Shown here: piece by piece, positions 7,520 through 15,826 of the stretch
Position numbering within the stretch: position 1 is the stretch's first letter
How the letters are laid out: the number at the start of each line of letters is the position of its first letter
DNA from: Mycobacterium bohemicum DSM 44277
GTDB lineage: Bacteria; Actinomycetota; Actinomycetes; Mycobacteriales; Mycobacteriaceae
DNA: 64,000 nt
Assembly (NCBI RefSeq): GCF_001053185.1
Contig: NZ_CSTD01000001.1
Coordinates: 1,877,009 to 1,941,008 of the forward strand
Direction: 5' to 3'
Notes under the pieces: generated by a model
Told to the model about the DNA's origin: nothing
Seen by the model: the letters and a program-made list of their open reading frames with translations, nothing else
Databases searched by the model: none
Made by a program: the position numbers and the translations under genes

Positions 7520-8688
7520 TTCAGCGCCGCCTTCACCAAATTCGCCCCGATGATCAGACGCTGAATCTCGCTGGTGCCCTCGTAGAGCCGCAGCAGGCGC
7601 ACGTCGCGGTAGATGCGCTCGACCGGCACGCCGCGCATGTAGCCGCTGCCTCCGTGGATCTGCACCGCGAGATCGGCTACCTTGCCGGCCATTTCGGTGC
7701 AGAAAAGTTTGGCCGCCGAGGGCGCCACCCTGCGGTCCTGATTGGTCACCCAGGACCGCGCCGCGTCCCGGACGAGCGCCCGGCCGGCCAGCACCCCGGT
7801 CTGCTGGTCGGCGATCATCGCCTGCACCAGCTGAAAGTTTCCAATCGGCGTCCCGCCCTGGGTCGCGGTGGCGGCGTACGACACCGACTCGTCGAGCGCG
7901 CGCTGGGCCGCGCCGACCGCGAGCGCGGCGATGTGGACCCGCCCGCGGGCCAGCGACGTCATCGCCGCCCGGTAGCCGATGTCTTCGGCGCCGCCGATCA
8001 GCGCGTCGTTGCCCACCCGGACGTCGGCGAAGCTGACGTCGGCCGTCCACGCGCCTTCCTGGCCCATCTTGGCGTCCTTGGTGCCCACCTGCACGCCCTC
8101 GGTGTCCGCGGGAACCAGGAAGACGGCGATCCCCGGGCCCTGGTCGTCGGCCGGCCGGGTGCGCGCGAACACGACGAACAGATTGGCGGTGGGCGCGTTG
8201 GTGATGAAGCGCTTCTGTCCCGAGATCACCCAGCGGTCGCCGTCCCGCACGGCTTTGGTGCGCAGGCCCGCCGGGTTCGATCCGGCGCCGGGCTCGGTCA
8301 GCGCGAAGGAGGCGACGACGTCGCCGGACGCTATCGGTTCCAGCCAGCGCCGCTTCTGTTCGTCGGTGCCGAAGCCGACGAGCACCTGCCCGGCGATGCC
8401 GTTGTTCGTCCCGAACATCGACCGCAGGGCCAGCGAGGTGTAACCCAGCTCCATCGCAAGCTCGACGTCTTGGATCAGGTTCAGACCCAGCCCGCCCCAG
8501 CGCTGGGGAATGGCATAGCCGAACAGGCCCATCGTCCTGGCTTGCTTCCGCAGGTCGTCCGGCACCCGGTCGCCGCTCAGGATCTCCTGTTCGCGGGGGA
8601 CGACCGCGGAACGGACGAAGTCACGGGTCTGGGCAAGGATGTGCGCGAAGTCGTCGTCGCCGACTTCCTGGGCTTCGGTTGTGGTCAT
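7516..8688 (-). CDS. Acyl-CoA dehydrogenase
   Basis: 390 residues, a normal-length FAD-dependent acyl-CoA dehydrogenase introducing an alpha,beta double bond. Visible motifs: FALTEPGAGSNPAG (FAD/substrate loop), WVISGQKRFITNA, and the C-terminal LYEGTSEIQRLIIG, whose Glu is the usual catalytic base. ATG 8688 follows a GGAGCG-type site. It is the first gene of a two-gene minus-strand operon with the mycofactocin-type SDR and is divergent from fabG2; the 120-base gap holds a promoter palindrome (8747-8757). Confidence 0.92.
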   Translation of the reverse strand: MTTTEAQEVGDDDFAHILAQTRDFVRSAVVPREQEILSGDRVPDDLRKQARTMGLFGYAIPQRWGGLGLNLIQDVELAMELGYTSLALRSMFGTNNGIAGQVLVGFGTDEQKRRWLEPIASGDVVASFALTEPGAGSNPAGLRTKAVRDGDRWVISGQKRFITNAPTANLFVVFARTRPADDQGPGIAVFLVPADTEGVQVGTKDAKMGQEGAWTADVSFADVRVGNDALIGGAEDIGYRAAMTSLARGRVHIAALAVGAAQRALDESVSYAATATQGGTPIGNFQLVQAMIADQQTGVLAGRALVRDAARSWVTNQDRRVAPSAAKLFCTEMAGKVADLAVQIHGGSGYMRGVPVERIYRDVRLLRLYEGTSEIQRLIIGANLVKAALK

Positions 8689-8746
8689 GGACGCTCCTCG
8701 ACTTGATGTCCGGGCCCCACCGGCTTCCGTGGCGGATCCTATATGA

Positions 8747-8757
8747 AATACGATATT
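8747..8757. promoter_or_regulatory. Possible operator between divergent operons
   Basis: AT-rich palindrome AATA-CGA-TATT in a GC-rich setting, midway between the acyl-CoA dehydrogenase (start 8688) and fabG2 (start 8810). The position suits control of both operons. The GntR-type regulator encoded at the end of the fabG2 operon (13201-13884) is a candidate, with no direct evidence. Confidence 0.4.
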
Positions 8758-8809
8758 CGAGACGCGGCGGTCCCCCGTCGTCGAGCCGAACCAAGGAGGC
8801 AGGAAGACG

Positions 8810-9550
8810 GTGTCGTTGCTGAGCGGTCAGACCGCGGTGATCACGGGCGGCGCGCAAGGGCTGGGGCTGGCCATCGCCCAGCGGTTCGTCGCCGAAGGCG
8901 CCCGGGTGATGCTGGGAGATGTGAACCTGGAGGCGACCGAGCTCGCGGCAAAAGAGTTGGGCGGCAGCGACGTCGCGGCCGCGATGCGCTGCGACGTGAC
9001 GCGGGCGGCCGAGGTCGAGGCCCTGATCGCGGGGGCCATCGATCGATTCGGCGGCCTGGACATCATGGTCAACAACGCCGGGATCACCCGCGACGCGACC
9101 ATGCGCAAGATGACCGAGGAGCAGTTCGATCAGGTCATCGACGTGCATCTGAAAGGCACCTGGAACGGCATCCGCCTGGCGGCGGCGATCATGCGGGAGA
9201 ACAAGCGCGGGGCGATCGTGAACATGTCGTCGGTGTCGGGCAAGGTCGGCATGGTCGGCCAGACCAACTATTCGGCGGCCAAGGCCGGCATCGTCGGGAT
9301 GACCAAGGCGGCGGCCAAAGAGCTTGCCTACCTTGGTGTCCGGGTGAATGCGATCGCACCGGGACTGATCCGCTCGGCCATGACGGAGGCGATGCCGCAG
9401 CGCATCTGGGACCAGAAGGTGGCCGAGATTCCGATGGGCCGCGCCGGCGAACCCAGCGAGGTCGCGAGCGTCGCCCTGTTCTTGGCCTCCGATCTCTCGT
9501 CGTACATGACGGGCACGGTCATGGAAGTCACCGGCGGCCGGCACATCTGA
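8810..9550 (+). CDS. fabG2: SDR, 3-oxoacyl-ACP/CoA reductase FabG2
   Basis: 246-residue NAD(P)H reductase, near-identical in pattern to M. tuberculosis FabG2 (Rv1350). It has TGGAQGLG (12-19), VNNAG (87-91), Ser141 in NMSSVSG, Tyr154/Lys158 in YSAAK, and the C-terminal [11 protein letters not shown]. Start is GTG 8810 behind AAGGAGG. In M. tuberculosis fabG2 sits just after irtB; here it follows the iron-locus deletion scar and heads a different operon, fabG2-thiolase-CoA transferase-acyl-CoA dehydrogenase-GntR, with overlapping or closely spaced genes. Probable role: reduction of a 3-oxo or oxidation of a 3-hydroxy acyl thioester. Confidence 0.92.
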   Translation: MSLLSGQTAVITGGAQGLGLAIAQRFVAEGARVMLGDVNLEATELAAKELGGSDVAAAMRCDVTRAAEVEALIAGAIDRFGGLDIMVNNAGITRDATMRKMTEEQFDQVIDVHLKGTWNGIRLAAAIMRENKRGAIVNMSSVSGKVGMVGQTNYSAAKAGIVGMTKAAAKELAYLGVRVNAIAPGLIRSAMTEAMPQRIWDQKVAEIPMGRAGEPSEVASVALFLASDLSSYMTGTVMEVTGGRHI

Positions 9551-10779
9551 TGGGGCCGGGCATGCGCGAAACCGTCGTCTGCGAGCCGGTCCGCACCCCG
9601 ATCGGCCGCTACGGCGGAATGTTCAAGTCGCTCACGGCGGTCGACCTGGGTGTCGCCGCGCTCCGGGGGCTGCTCGAGCGGACCGGCATCGCGCCCGACG
9701 CGGTGCACGACGTCATCCTCGGGCACTGCTATCCCAGCAGCGAGGCGCCGGCGATCGGGCGCGTGGTCGCCTTGGATTCCGGTCTGCCCGTGACCGTTCC
9801 GGGCATGCAGGTCGACCGGCGCTGCGGGTCGGGATTGCAGGCGGTGATTCAGGCCTGCCTGCAGGTGGGTAACGGCGACCAGGATCTGGTCATCGCCGGT
9901 GGCTGCGAGAGCATGAGCAACGTCGCGTTCTACTCCACCGACATGCGGTGGGGCGGCGCCCGGTCCGGCATCAAGGTGCACGACGGGCTGGCGCGGGGAC
10001 GCACCACCGCCGGTGGCCGCCACCACCCGGTCCCGGGCGGGATGCTGGAAACCGCTGAGAATCTTCGACGCCAGTACGGCATTTCGCGTCTCGAGCAGGA
10101 CGAGCTCGCCGTGCGGTCGCACGAGCGCGCGGTGGCCGCGCAGAAGAACGGCATCCTGGCCGAGGAGATCATCGCGGTCACCGTGCGGGGCCGGCACGGC
10201 GAGGAGTCGTTCGACACCGACGAGCATCCGCGCGCAGACACCACGGTCGAATCCCTGGGCAAGCTGAAACCCGTTCTGCTCAAGGATGATCCGGACGCGA
10301 CGGTGACTGCGGGCAACGCGAGCGGTCAGAACGACGCGGCGTCGGTATGCGTGGTGACGACGCCCGAGGAGGCGGACGCCTACGGGCTGACACCGCTGGT
10401 GCGGCTGGTGTCCTGGGGACTGGCCGGCGTCGCGCCCCACATCATGGGCATCGGTCCGGTGCCGGCCACCGAGGCGGCGCTCGCCAGGGCCGGGCTGCGC
10501 TTGAGCGATATCGACCTCATCGAGCTCAACGAGGCCTTCGCCGCCCAAGCGCTCGCGGTGATGCGGGAGTGGAACTTCGGCGCCGCCGACCATGACAGGA
10601 CGAACGTGCACGGCTCGGGAATCTCGCTCGGGCATCCCGTCGGCGCGACCGGCGGCCGCATGCTCGCCACCCTGGCGCGCGAACTGCATCGGCGGCAGGC
10701 GCGCTACGGCCTGATGACCATGTGCATCGGCGGAGGGCAGGGCCTGGCGGCGGTTTTCGAGCGGGTCGCGGCGACGTGA
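9550..10779 (+). CDS. Thiolase (acetyl-CoA acyltransferase)
   Basis: 409-residue thiolase cleaving 3-oxoacyl-CoA with CoA, or the reverse. The acylated Cys92 lies in DRRCGSGLQ, the active-site His is in GHPVGATGGR, and the second Cys is in MCIGGGQG near the C-terminus. The NEAFAAQAL block is also present. ATG 9550 shares one base with the fabG2 stop; an in-frame ATG at 9562 is an alternative. Its stop overlaps the next gene by four bases (GTGA). The position after fabG2 fits the last steps of a beta-oxidation spiral. Confidence 0.94.
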   Translation: MGPGMRETVVCEPVRTPIGRYGGMFKSLTAVDLGVAALRGLLERTGIAPDAVHDVILGHCYPSSEAPAIGRVVALDSGLPVTVPGMQVDRRCGSGLQAVIQACLQVGNGDQDLVIAGGCESMSNVAFYSTDMRWGGARSGIKVHDGLARGRTTAGGRHHPVPGGMLETAENLRRQYGISRLEQDELAVRSHERAVAAQKNGILAEEIIAVTVRGRHGEESFDTDEHPRADTTVESLGKLKPVLLKDDPDATVTAGNASGQNDAASVCVVTTPEEADAYGLTPLVRLVSWGLAGVAPHIMGIGPVPATEAALARAGLRLSDIDLIELNEAFAAQALAVMREWNFGAADHDRTNVHGSGISLGHPVGATGGRMLATLARELHRRQARYGLMTMCIGGGQGLAAVFERVAAT

Positions 10780-11978
10780 ACAACCCGGCGCTGCCGCTGA
10801 GCGGCCTGACGGTGGTCGAGGTGTCCAGCTTCGTCGCCGCGCCACTGTGCGGGATGACGCTGGGACAGCTTGGCGCGCAGGTGATCCGGGTCGACCCAAT
10901 CGGTGGCGCGTCCGACGTCCGGCGTTGGCCGCTGGCCGCCGACGGCACCTCGATCTACTGGACCGGCCTTAATAAGGGAAAGCGTTCCGCCGCAATCGAT
11001 CTGCGCTCCGAGGAGGGCCAGGAGCTGATTTCCCGGCTGATCGTCGAGGGCGACGGCATCGTCGTGACCAACGCCGCCGGTCTATCCTGGCTGAGCCATG
11101 ACCGCCTGGCGGACAGGCGATCCGACGTCATCCATGTGCAACTGCTGGGCCGCGGCGACGGTTCGACCGGGGTGGACTACACCGTGAACGCCGGCATCGG
11201 CTTTCCGCTCGTGACGGGCCCCGCCGATCACGGCGGACCCATCAATCACGTGCTGCCCGCGTGGGACGTGTGCTGCGGCCTGTACGCCGCGCTCGCGGTC
11301 GTCGCGGCCGTGCGGCGCCGCGACCAGTGCGGGGCGGGCGCCCGGATCAGCCTGGCCCTCGAGGACGTCGCACTGGCCACCGCGGGAAATCTCGGGTTGC
11401 TGACCGAGCCCCAGGTCAACGGGACGCAACGCGAGCGCCTGGGCAACGTCATCTACGGCCAGTACGGCCAGAACTTCACCAGCCGTGACGGTGCCGAGTT
11501 CATGGTCGTGGCGCTCACCTCACGGCACTTTCGCGACCTCGTCGCGGTGACGGGCACCGGCGCCGCGATATCGGCGCTCGCCGAGGCCCTGGGGGCCGAC
11601 TTCGATTCCGAAGGGGACCGCTACCGCAACCGCGAGGTGCTCTCCGGCCTGTTCGCCACCTGGTTCGCCGAACACACGGCCGACGAGATCACCGCCGCCC
11701 TGGCGGCCACCACCGTGCTGTTCGAGAGGTACTGCACCTTCGCGCAGGCCGCGGCCGGCCCGAAAGTCTCGGGCAATCCGCTGTTCTCCCGGTTGCACCA
11801 GCCGGGCCTCGGCGACTATCTCGCCCCCGGCCTGCCGGCCGCGTTCGACGGCACCCATCCCGCCAGCACCCCCGCTCCCGCGCTCGGCCAGGACACCGTG
11901 GACGTGCTCACGCAGCGCCTCGGCCTGTCCGCCGGTGACATCGAGCGCCTCACGCACGCCAAGACGATCGCCTCGTAG
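10776..11978 (+). CDS. Class III CoA-transferase (CaiB/BaiF family)
   Basis: 400 residues. The family N-terminus is clear: LPLSGLTVVEVSSFVAAPLCGMTLGQLGAQVIRVDPIGG, then YWTGLNKGKRSAAIDL. These enzymes move CoA between carboxylic acids, or act within one molecule as in 2-methylfumaryl-CoA isomerase, which this protein resembles in its N-terminal part. The expected catalytic Asp may be that in LPAWDVCCGLYAALAV. GTG 10776 overlaps the thiolase stop, indicating coupling. The substrate cannot be inferred. Confidence 0.88.
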   Translation: MNNPALPLSGLTVVEVSSFVAAPLCGMTLGQLGAQVIRVDPIGGASDVRRWPLAADGTSIYWTGLNKGKRSAAIDLRSEEGQELISRLIVEGDGIVVTNAAGLSWLSHDRLADRRSDVIHVQLLGRGDGSTGVDYTVNAGIGFPLVTGPADHGGPINHVLPAWDVCCGLYAALAVVAAVRRRDQCGAGARISLALEDVALATAGNLGLLTEPQVNGTQRERLGNVIYGQYGQNFTSRDGAEFMVVALTSRHFRDLVAVTGTGAAISALAEALGADFDSEGDRYRNREVLSGLFATWFAEHTADEITAALAATTVLFERYCTFAQAAAGPKVSGNPLFSRLHQPGLGDYLAPGLPAAFDGTHPASTPAPALGQDTVDVLTQRLGLSAGDIERLTHAKTIAS

Positions 11979-12002
11979 CGATCCAGAGGAGAAAGACAGC
12001 GC

Positions 12003-13196
12003 ATGACCAAGCTCGCCCAAACCCTCGGCCTGACCGAGTTGCAGACCGAGATCATCGCCACCGTAAGGCAATTCGTCGAGAAGGAGGTCATCCCCAACGC
12101 GGCCGAACTCGAGCGCGGTGACACCTACCCGCAGCACATGGTCGACCAGATGCGGGACATGGGCCTGTTCGGGCTGATGATTCCGCAGGAGTACGGCGGC
12201 CTGGGCGAGTCGCTGCTGACCTACGCGCTGTGCGTCGAAGAGCTGGCCCGCGGCTGGATGAGCGTGTCCGGTGTGCTCAACACCCACTTCATCGTGGCCT
12301 ATATGTTGCGCCAGCACGGTACCGACGCGCAGAAGCAACGCTTCCTGCCGCGCATGGCCACCGGCGAGACGCGCGGCGCGTTTTCGATGTCGGAGCCGGA
12401 GCTGGGATCCGATGTCGCCGCGATACGAACCCGGGCGCAGCGGAATTCGGACGGCGGCTACACCATCAACGGCCAGAAGATGTGGCTGACCAACGGCGCG
12501 AGCTCGACGCTGATCGCGGTGCTGGTGCGCACCGACGAGGGTGCGGACCGGGCGCACCGCAACCTGACGGCGTTCCTGGTGGAAAAGCCGACCGGCTTCG
12601 GCGAGGTGCTACCGGGGCTGGTGATCCCGGGCAAGATCGACAAGCTGGGCTACAAGGGCATCGACACCACCGAGCTGATCTTCGACGGCTACCAGGCCGG
12701 CGCCGACGACGTCCTCGGCGGCGCCCCCGGCCGCGGCTTCTTCCAGATGATGGACGGCATCGAGGTGGGCCGGGTCAACGTGTCGGCGCGGGCCTGCGGT
12801 ATCGCCCTGCGCGCGTTCGAGCTTGCGGTTCGCTACGCCCAACAGCGTGAGACGTTCGGCAAGCCGATCGCCGAGCACCAGGCCATCGCGTTCCAGCTGG
12901 CCGAGATGGCCACCAAGGTGGAAGCGGCGCACCTGATGATGGTCAACGCGGCGCGGCTGAAGGATTCCGGGGAGCGCAACGACGTCGCGGCAGGAATGGC
13001 GAAGTACCTTGCCAGCGAATACTGTTCGGAGGTCACCCAGCAGAGCTTCCGGATCCACGGCGGCTACGGGTATTCCAAGGAGTACGAGATCGAGCGGCTG
13101 ATGCGGGATGCGCCGTTCCTGCTCATCGGCGAGGGCACCAGCGAAATCCAGAAGTCCATCATCAGCAAGCGACTGATCGCCGAGTACCAGGTGTGA
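12003..13196 (+). CDS. Acyl-CoA dehydrogenase
   Basis: 397 residues, a complete acyl-CoA dehydrogenase: PQEYGGLGES in the N-domain, FSMSEPELGSDVAAI for FAD binding, GQKMWLTNGASS, QQRETFGKPI, and a C-terminal LIGEGTSEIQKSIISKRL with the catalytic Glu position filled. ATG 12003 has an AGAGGAGAAAG site. It lies 24 bases after the CoA-transferase and four bases before the GntR regulator gene, so it belongs to the fabG2 operon. Confidence 0.93.
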   Translation: MTKLAQTLGLTELQTEIIATVRQFVEKEVIPNAAELERGDTYPQHMVDQMRDMGLFGLMIPQEYGGLGESLLTYALCVEELARGWMSVSGVLNTHFIVAYMLRQHGTDAQKQRFLPRMATGETRGAFSMSEPELGSDVAAIRTRAQRNSDGGYTINGQKMWLTNGASSTLIAVLVRTDEGADRAHRNLTAFLVEKPTGFGEVLPGLVIPGKIDKLGYKGIDTTELIFDGYQAGADDVLGGAPGRGFFQMMDGIEVGRVNVSARACGIALRAFELAVRYAQQRETFGKPIAEHQAIAFQLAEMATKVEAAHLMMVNAARLKDSGERNDVAAGMAKYLASEYCSEVTQQSFRIHGGYGYSKEYEIERLMRDAPFLLIGEGTSEIQKSIISKRLIAEYQV

Positions 13197-13200
13197 CGCG

Positions 13201-13884
13201 ATGAGTGCCCCGGATTTCGCCGTGCGACCTCAGCTGTCCGACGACGTCGCGCGCCTGATCCGTGCCCGGGTCTTCGACGGCACCTACGCCGCGGGAACCT
13301 ATATCCGCCTGGACCAATTGGCGGCGGAGCTGGGGATCAGCGTCACGCCCGTGCGCGAGGCGCTGTTCGCGCTGCGCGCCGAAGGGCTCATCGATCAACA
13401 GCCGCGGCGCGGCTTCGTGGTCTTGCCGGTGACCGGGCGCGACGTCACCGACGTGGCGAACGTGCAGGCTCACGTCGGCGGCGAGCTGGCCGCGCGCGCG
13501 GCGATCAACATCTCCGACGAACAGTTGCGCGAACTCAAACAGATCCAGGCGGAGTTGGAAGAGGCCTACGCGGGCGACGACAACGAGCGGACCGTCCGTC
13601 TCAATCACGAGTTCCACCGCGCCATCAACGTCGCCGCGGACTCGCCCAAGCTCGCCCAGCTGATGTCGCAGATCACCCGCTACGCACCGGAATCGGTGTT
13701 CCCCACCATCCGGGGGTGGCCGGAGCAGTCGATGCGGGATCATCGGCGGATCCTGTCGGCGCTGAAGAAGCACGACGACAGGCTCGCGCGCGCGGCGATG
13801 TCGGACCATCTCGCCGCCGGCGCGGTTCCCCTGATCGACCACCTCGTTGCGCGCGGGGTGGTGGGGGACTCCGACCGGCCTTGA
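13201..13884 (+). CDS. GntR-family transcriptional regulator (FCD domain)
   Basis: 227 residues. The N-terminal winged helix-turn-helix (about 12-75) includes LDQLAAELGISVTPVREALFALRAEGLI, the GntR recognition region. The C-terminal all-helical FCD ligand domain contains LNHEFHRAINVAADSPKLAQL and a metal/ligand-type His in RDHRRIL and SDHLAAG. FCD regulators usually sense acids or acyl-CoAs. It ends the fabG2 operon, four bases after the acyl-CoA dehydrogenase, and may control that operon and the divergent one through the palindrome at 8747-8757. Confidence 0.92.
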   Translation: MSAPDFAVRPQLSDDVARLIRARVFDGTYAAGTYIRLDQLAAELGISVTPVREALFALRAEGLIDQQPRRGFVVLPVTGRDVTDVANVQAHVGGELAARAAINISDEQLRELKQIQAELEEAYAGDDNERTVRLNHEFHRAINVAADSPKLAQLMSQITRYAPESVFPTIRGWPEQSMRDHRRILSALKKHDDRLARAAMSDHLAAGAVPLIDHLVARGVVGDSDRP

Positions 13885-13940
13885 GCGTGGACCCCGGCGG
13901 GCATACGCTGCGGGGTAGGGGGCGACGGTAGGGAGAGAGG

Positions 13941-14300
13941 ATGCCCTCACTGCGCGCACCGGCCGTCTTCGTTGCGGCCGTGACGGCTATCGCGCTGGCG
14001 CCGCCGGCCGTTGCCGATCCGATGGATCCGATTCCGGGCAACGGCGTTTTCGTCGTGGGACCCGACATCGCGCCGGGCCTCTACCACACGGGCGGGTCGG
14101 CGTCCGCCTTCGGGGTGTGGATCAACGACGTTCCGACACAGGGCTCGATGTGCTCGTGGTTCACCTACAGCACCCCCGATGCGGCCAAGGACCATGTGCT
14201 CCAGACCAATACGTCCATCGGCCCGATGTATGCCAACATCAACACGTCGGTCAAGGCATTCGAGTCGCAGAACTGCCAGCCCTGGACGCGGGTTCCTTAG
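13941..14300 (+). CDS. Small secreted protein (Rv1352 type)
   Basis: 119 residues with a Sec signal peptide: AVFVAAVTAIALAPPAVA then a cleavage site near ADPMDP (about residue 26). The mature part has two Cys (SMCSWF and QNCQPW) that may form a disulfide and a GxGVFVVGxDIAPGLYHT pattern like that of M. tuberculosis Rv1352, which in that genome also lies close behind fabG2. Function unknown; exported to the envelope or medium. A GGGAGAGAG site precedes ATG 13941. The stop overlaps the convergent ligase gene by four bases. This gene marks the last piece of left-hand backbone before the catabolic region. Confidence 0.85.
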   Translation: MPSLRAPAVFVAAVTAIALAPPAVADPMDPIPGNGVFVVGPDIAPGLYHTGGSASAFGVWINDVPTQGSMCSWFTYSTPDAAKDHVLQTNTSIGPMYANINTSVKAFESQNCQPWTRVP

Positions 14301-15826
14301 GACCGGCCCGCCGCGACCAGCATCTCCCGCAGGCGAAGGACGTCGACCTTGCCGGTGCCCCCGCGCGGTACGTCGTCGTCGGAGTCCAGCAGCAGCCAGA
14401 GCGTCGGGATCTTGAAGGAGCTCAACAGCTCTCGCGCCGAGGAGGTCAACTGCCCGACGTCGAGGGGCTCGCGGCACACGACGGCCGCGCCCACGCGTTG
14501 CCCCGCCGCCCCCGGCACGTTGGTGACGAAGGCGTTCTCGACGCCGGCGATGGAGCGCAGCGCGCGTTCGACCTCGCCGGGATAGACGGTTGCCCCGCTG
14601 ACCTTGAACATGTCGTCGGATCGGCCGTGGTAGAACAGGAACCCGTTCTCGTCCAGGTGGCCGACGTCGCCGGTCGGATAGAAGCCGTCGACGGTGAACA
14701 CGTCCTCGCGGCTGCGGCCGCAGATGCCGCGCAGCGTGTGCGGCCCCCGGATCTGGATCTCACCGGCCTTCCCCGGCGCGACGGGCACTCCGCCCTCGGG
14801 GCCGGCGATGCGAACCTCCATGCCCACAAACGGCTTTCCGCAGCTGCCCCAGGCCTCCATCGGCATGTCGGTGTCGGCGGGAAATCCACAGTAGGGCCCG
14901 AACGCCTCGGTCATCCCGAAGAGCGTCGCCCGCGCGCCCCGTGCGGCGCGCTGCTCGGGTGGCAGCAGGGCCTGCAGGCTTCCGGGTCGCAGCGACGAGA
15001 GGTCGGCGCCGACCGCAGCGGCGTGTCGCGCCAGGGCCTCGGCCTGATCGGGCCAGCCGCGAAACAGGGTGACGCGCTCGGTTTCCAGCAATCGCAGCGT
15101 CCCCTCGGGTCGGGGGATACCCTCGGTCACCAGGGTGGCGCCGGCGCACAGCGCGGACAGGATCCCGCCGCCGAAGCCGCCCACCCAGAAGAAGGGCATC
15201 GGCAGGTACAACCGGGTTTCGGCCGTGATGCACCGCGCCGCAAGGCCCGACCGCACGGCGCCCAGCGCGCTGTGGTGGGAGTGCTGAACCCCTTTGGGAG
15301 CGCCGCCGCTGCCCGAGGTGAACATGATGGCCAGCGGGTCGGCCGGGCTCACCGTGTCGGCCACGGCGTCGACGACCCGGCGCGCCGTGTCGCCGGCCGC
15401 GGCCCGGGCGAGCTGGTCGGCCGTCCACGTCTCTCGCAGGGCGGGCAGTTCGGTGCGCGGCAACGCGCGAACGTCGTCCAGATAGCGGTGGCCGCGGAAT
15501 TCCTCGACGCTGAGCAGGAATTGGACCGACGCCGCCCGCAACTGGGCGACCAGCTCACCGGCCTTGAGCAGGGTGCTGAGCGGCACCAGGACGGCGCCGA
15601 GGCGGCCCAGCGCGATGGCCATCTGCACCCAGCGGACCCCGTTCGGCATGATCAGCCCGACCCGGGTGCCCTTTCCGACCCCGGCGTCGACAAAGCTCGC
15701 GGCCAACTCCGTTGTGCTGGAGTCCAACTCGCGATAGCTCAACCGGGACGCCGGATCGACCACCATCGGCTTGGAGCCGTGCCGCGTCGCCTGCTCGCGC
15801 ACCAACCGACCGATGGTGTCAGGCAT
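14297..15826 (-). CDS. AMP-dependent acyl-CoA synthetase/ligase
   Basis: 509-residue adenylate-forming enzyme. The nucleotide loop is FTSGSGGAPKG, slightly degenerate (SGG in place of SGT/STG). GMTEAFG (A5-type), YPTGDVG with the ribose-binding Asp, and a C-terminal GGTGKVD with the catalytic Lys follow. The fold is complete, so activity is plausible: acid + ATP + CoA to acyl-CoA. It is the last gene of a six-gene minus-strand operon (21316 down to 14297) with two further ligases and three crotonases. Its ATG overlaps the upstream ligase stop by eight bases. Confidence 0.9.
   Translation of the reverse strand: MPDTIGRLVREQATRHGSKPMVVDPASRLSYRELDSSTTELAASFVDAGVGKGTRVGLIMPNGVRWVQMAIALGRLGAVLVPLSTLLKAGELVAQLRAASVQFLLSVEEFRGHRYLDDVRALPRTELPALRETWTADQLARAAAGDTARRVVDAVADTVSPADPLAIMFTSGSGGAPKGVQHSHHSALGAVRSGLAARCITAETRLYLPMPFFWVGGFGGGILSALCAGATLVTEGIPRPEGTLRLLETERVTLFRGWPDQAEALARHAAAVGADLSSLRPGSLQALLPPEQRAARGARATLFGMTEAFGPYCGFPADTDMPMEAWGSCGKPFVGMEVRIAGPEGGVPVAPGKAGEIQIRGPHTLRGICGRSREDVFTVDGFYPTGDVGHLDENGFLFYHGRSDDMFKVSGATVYPGEVERALRSIAGVENAFVTNVPGAAGQRVGAAVVCREPLDVGQLTSSARELLSSFKIPTLWLLLDSDDDVPRGGTGKVDVLRLREMLVAAGRS

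Noticed and set aside
9328..10899. 523-codon antisense frame over the thiolase gene
   Set aside because: Antisense to a gene with clear thiolase motifs; composition is that of a shadow frame.
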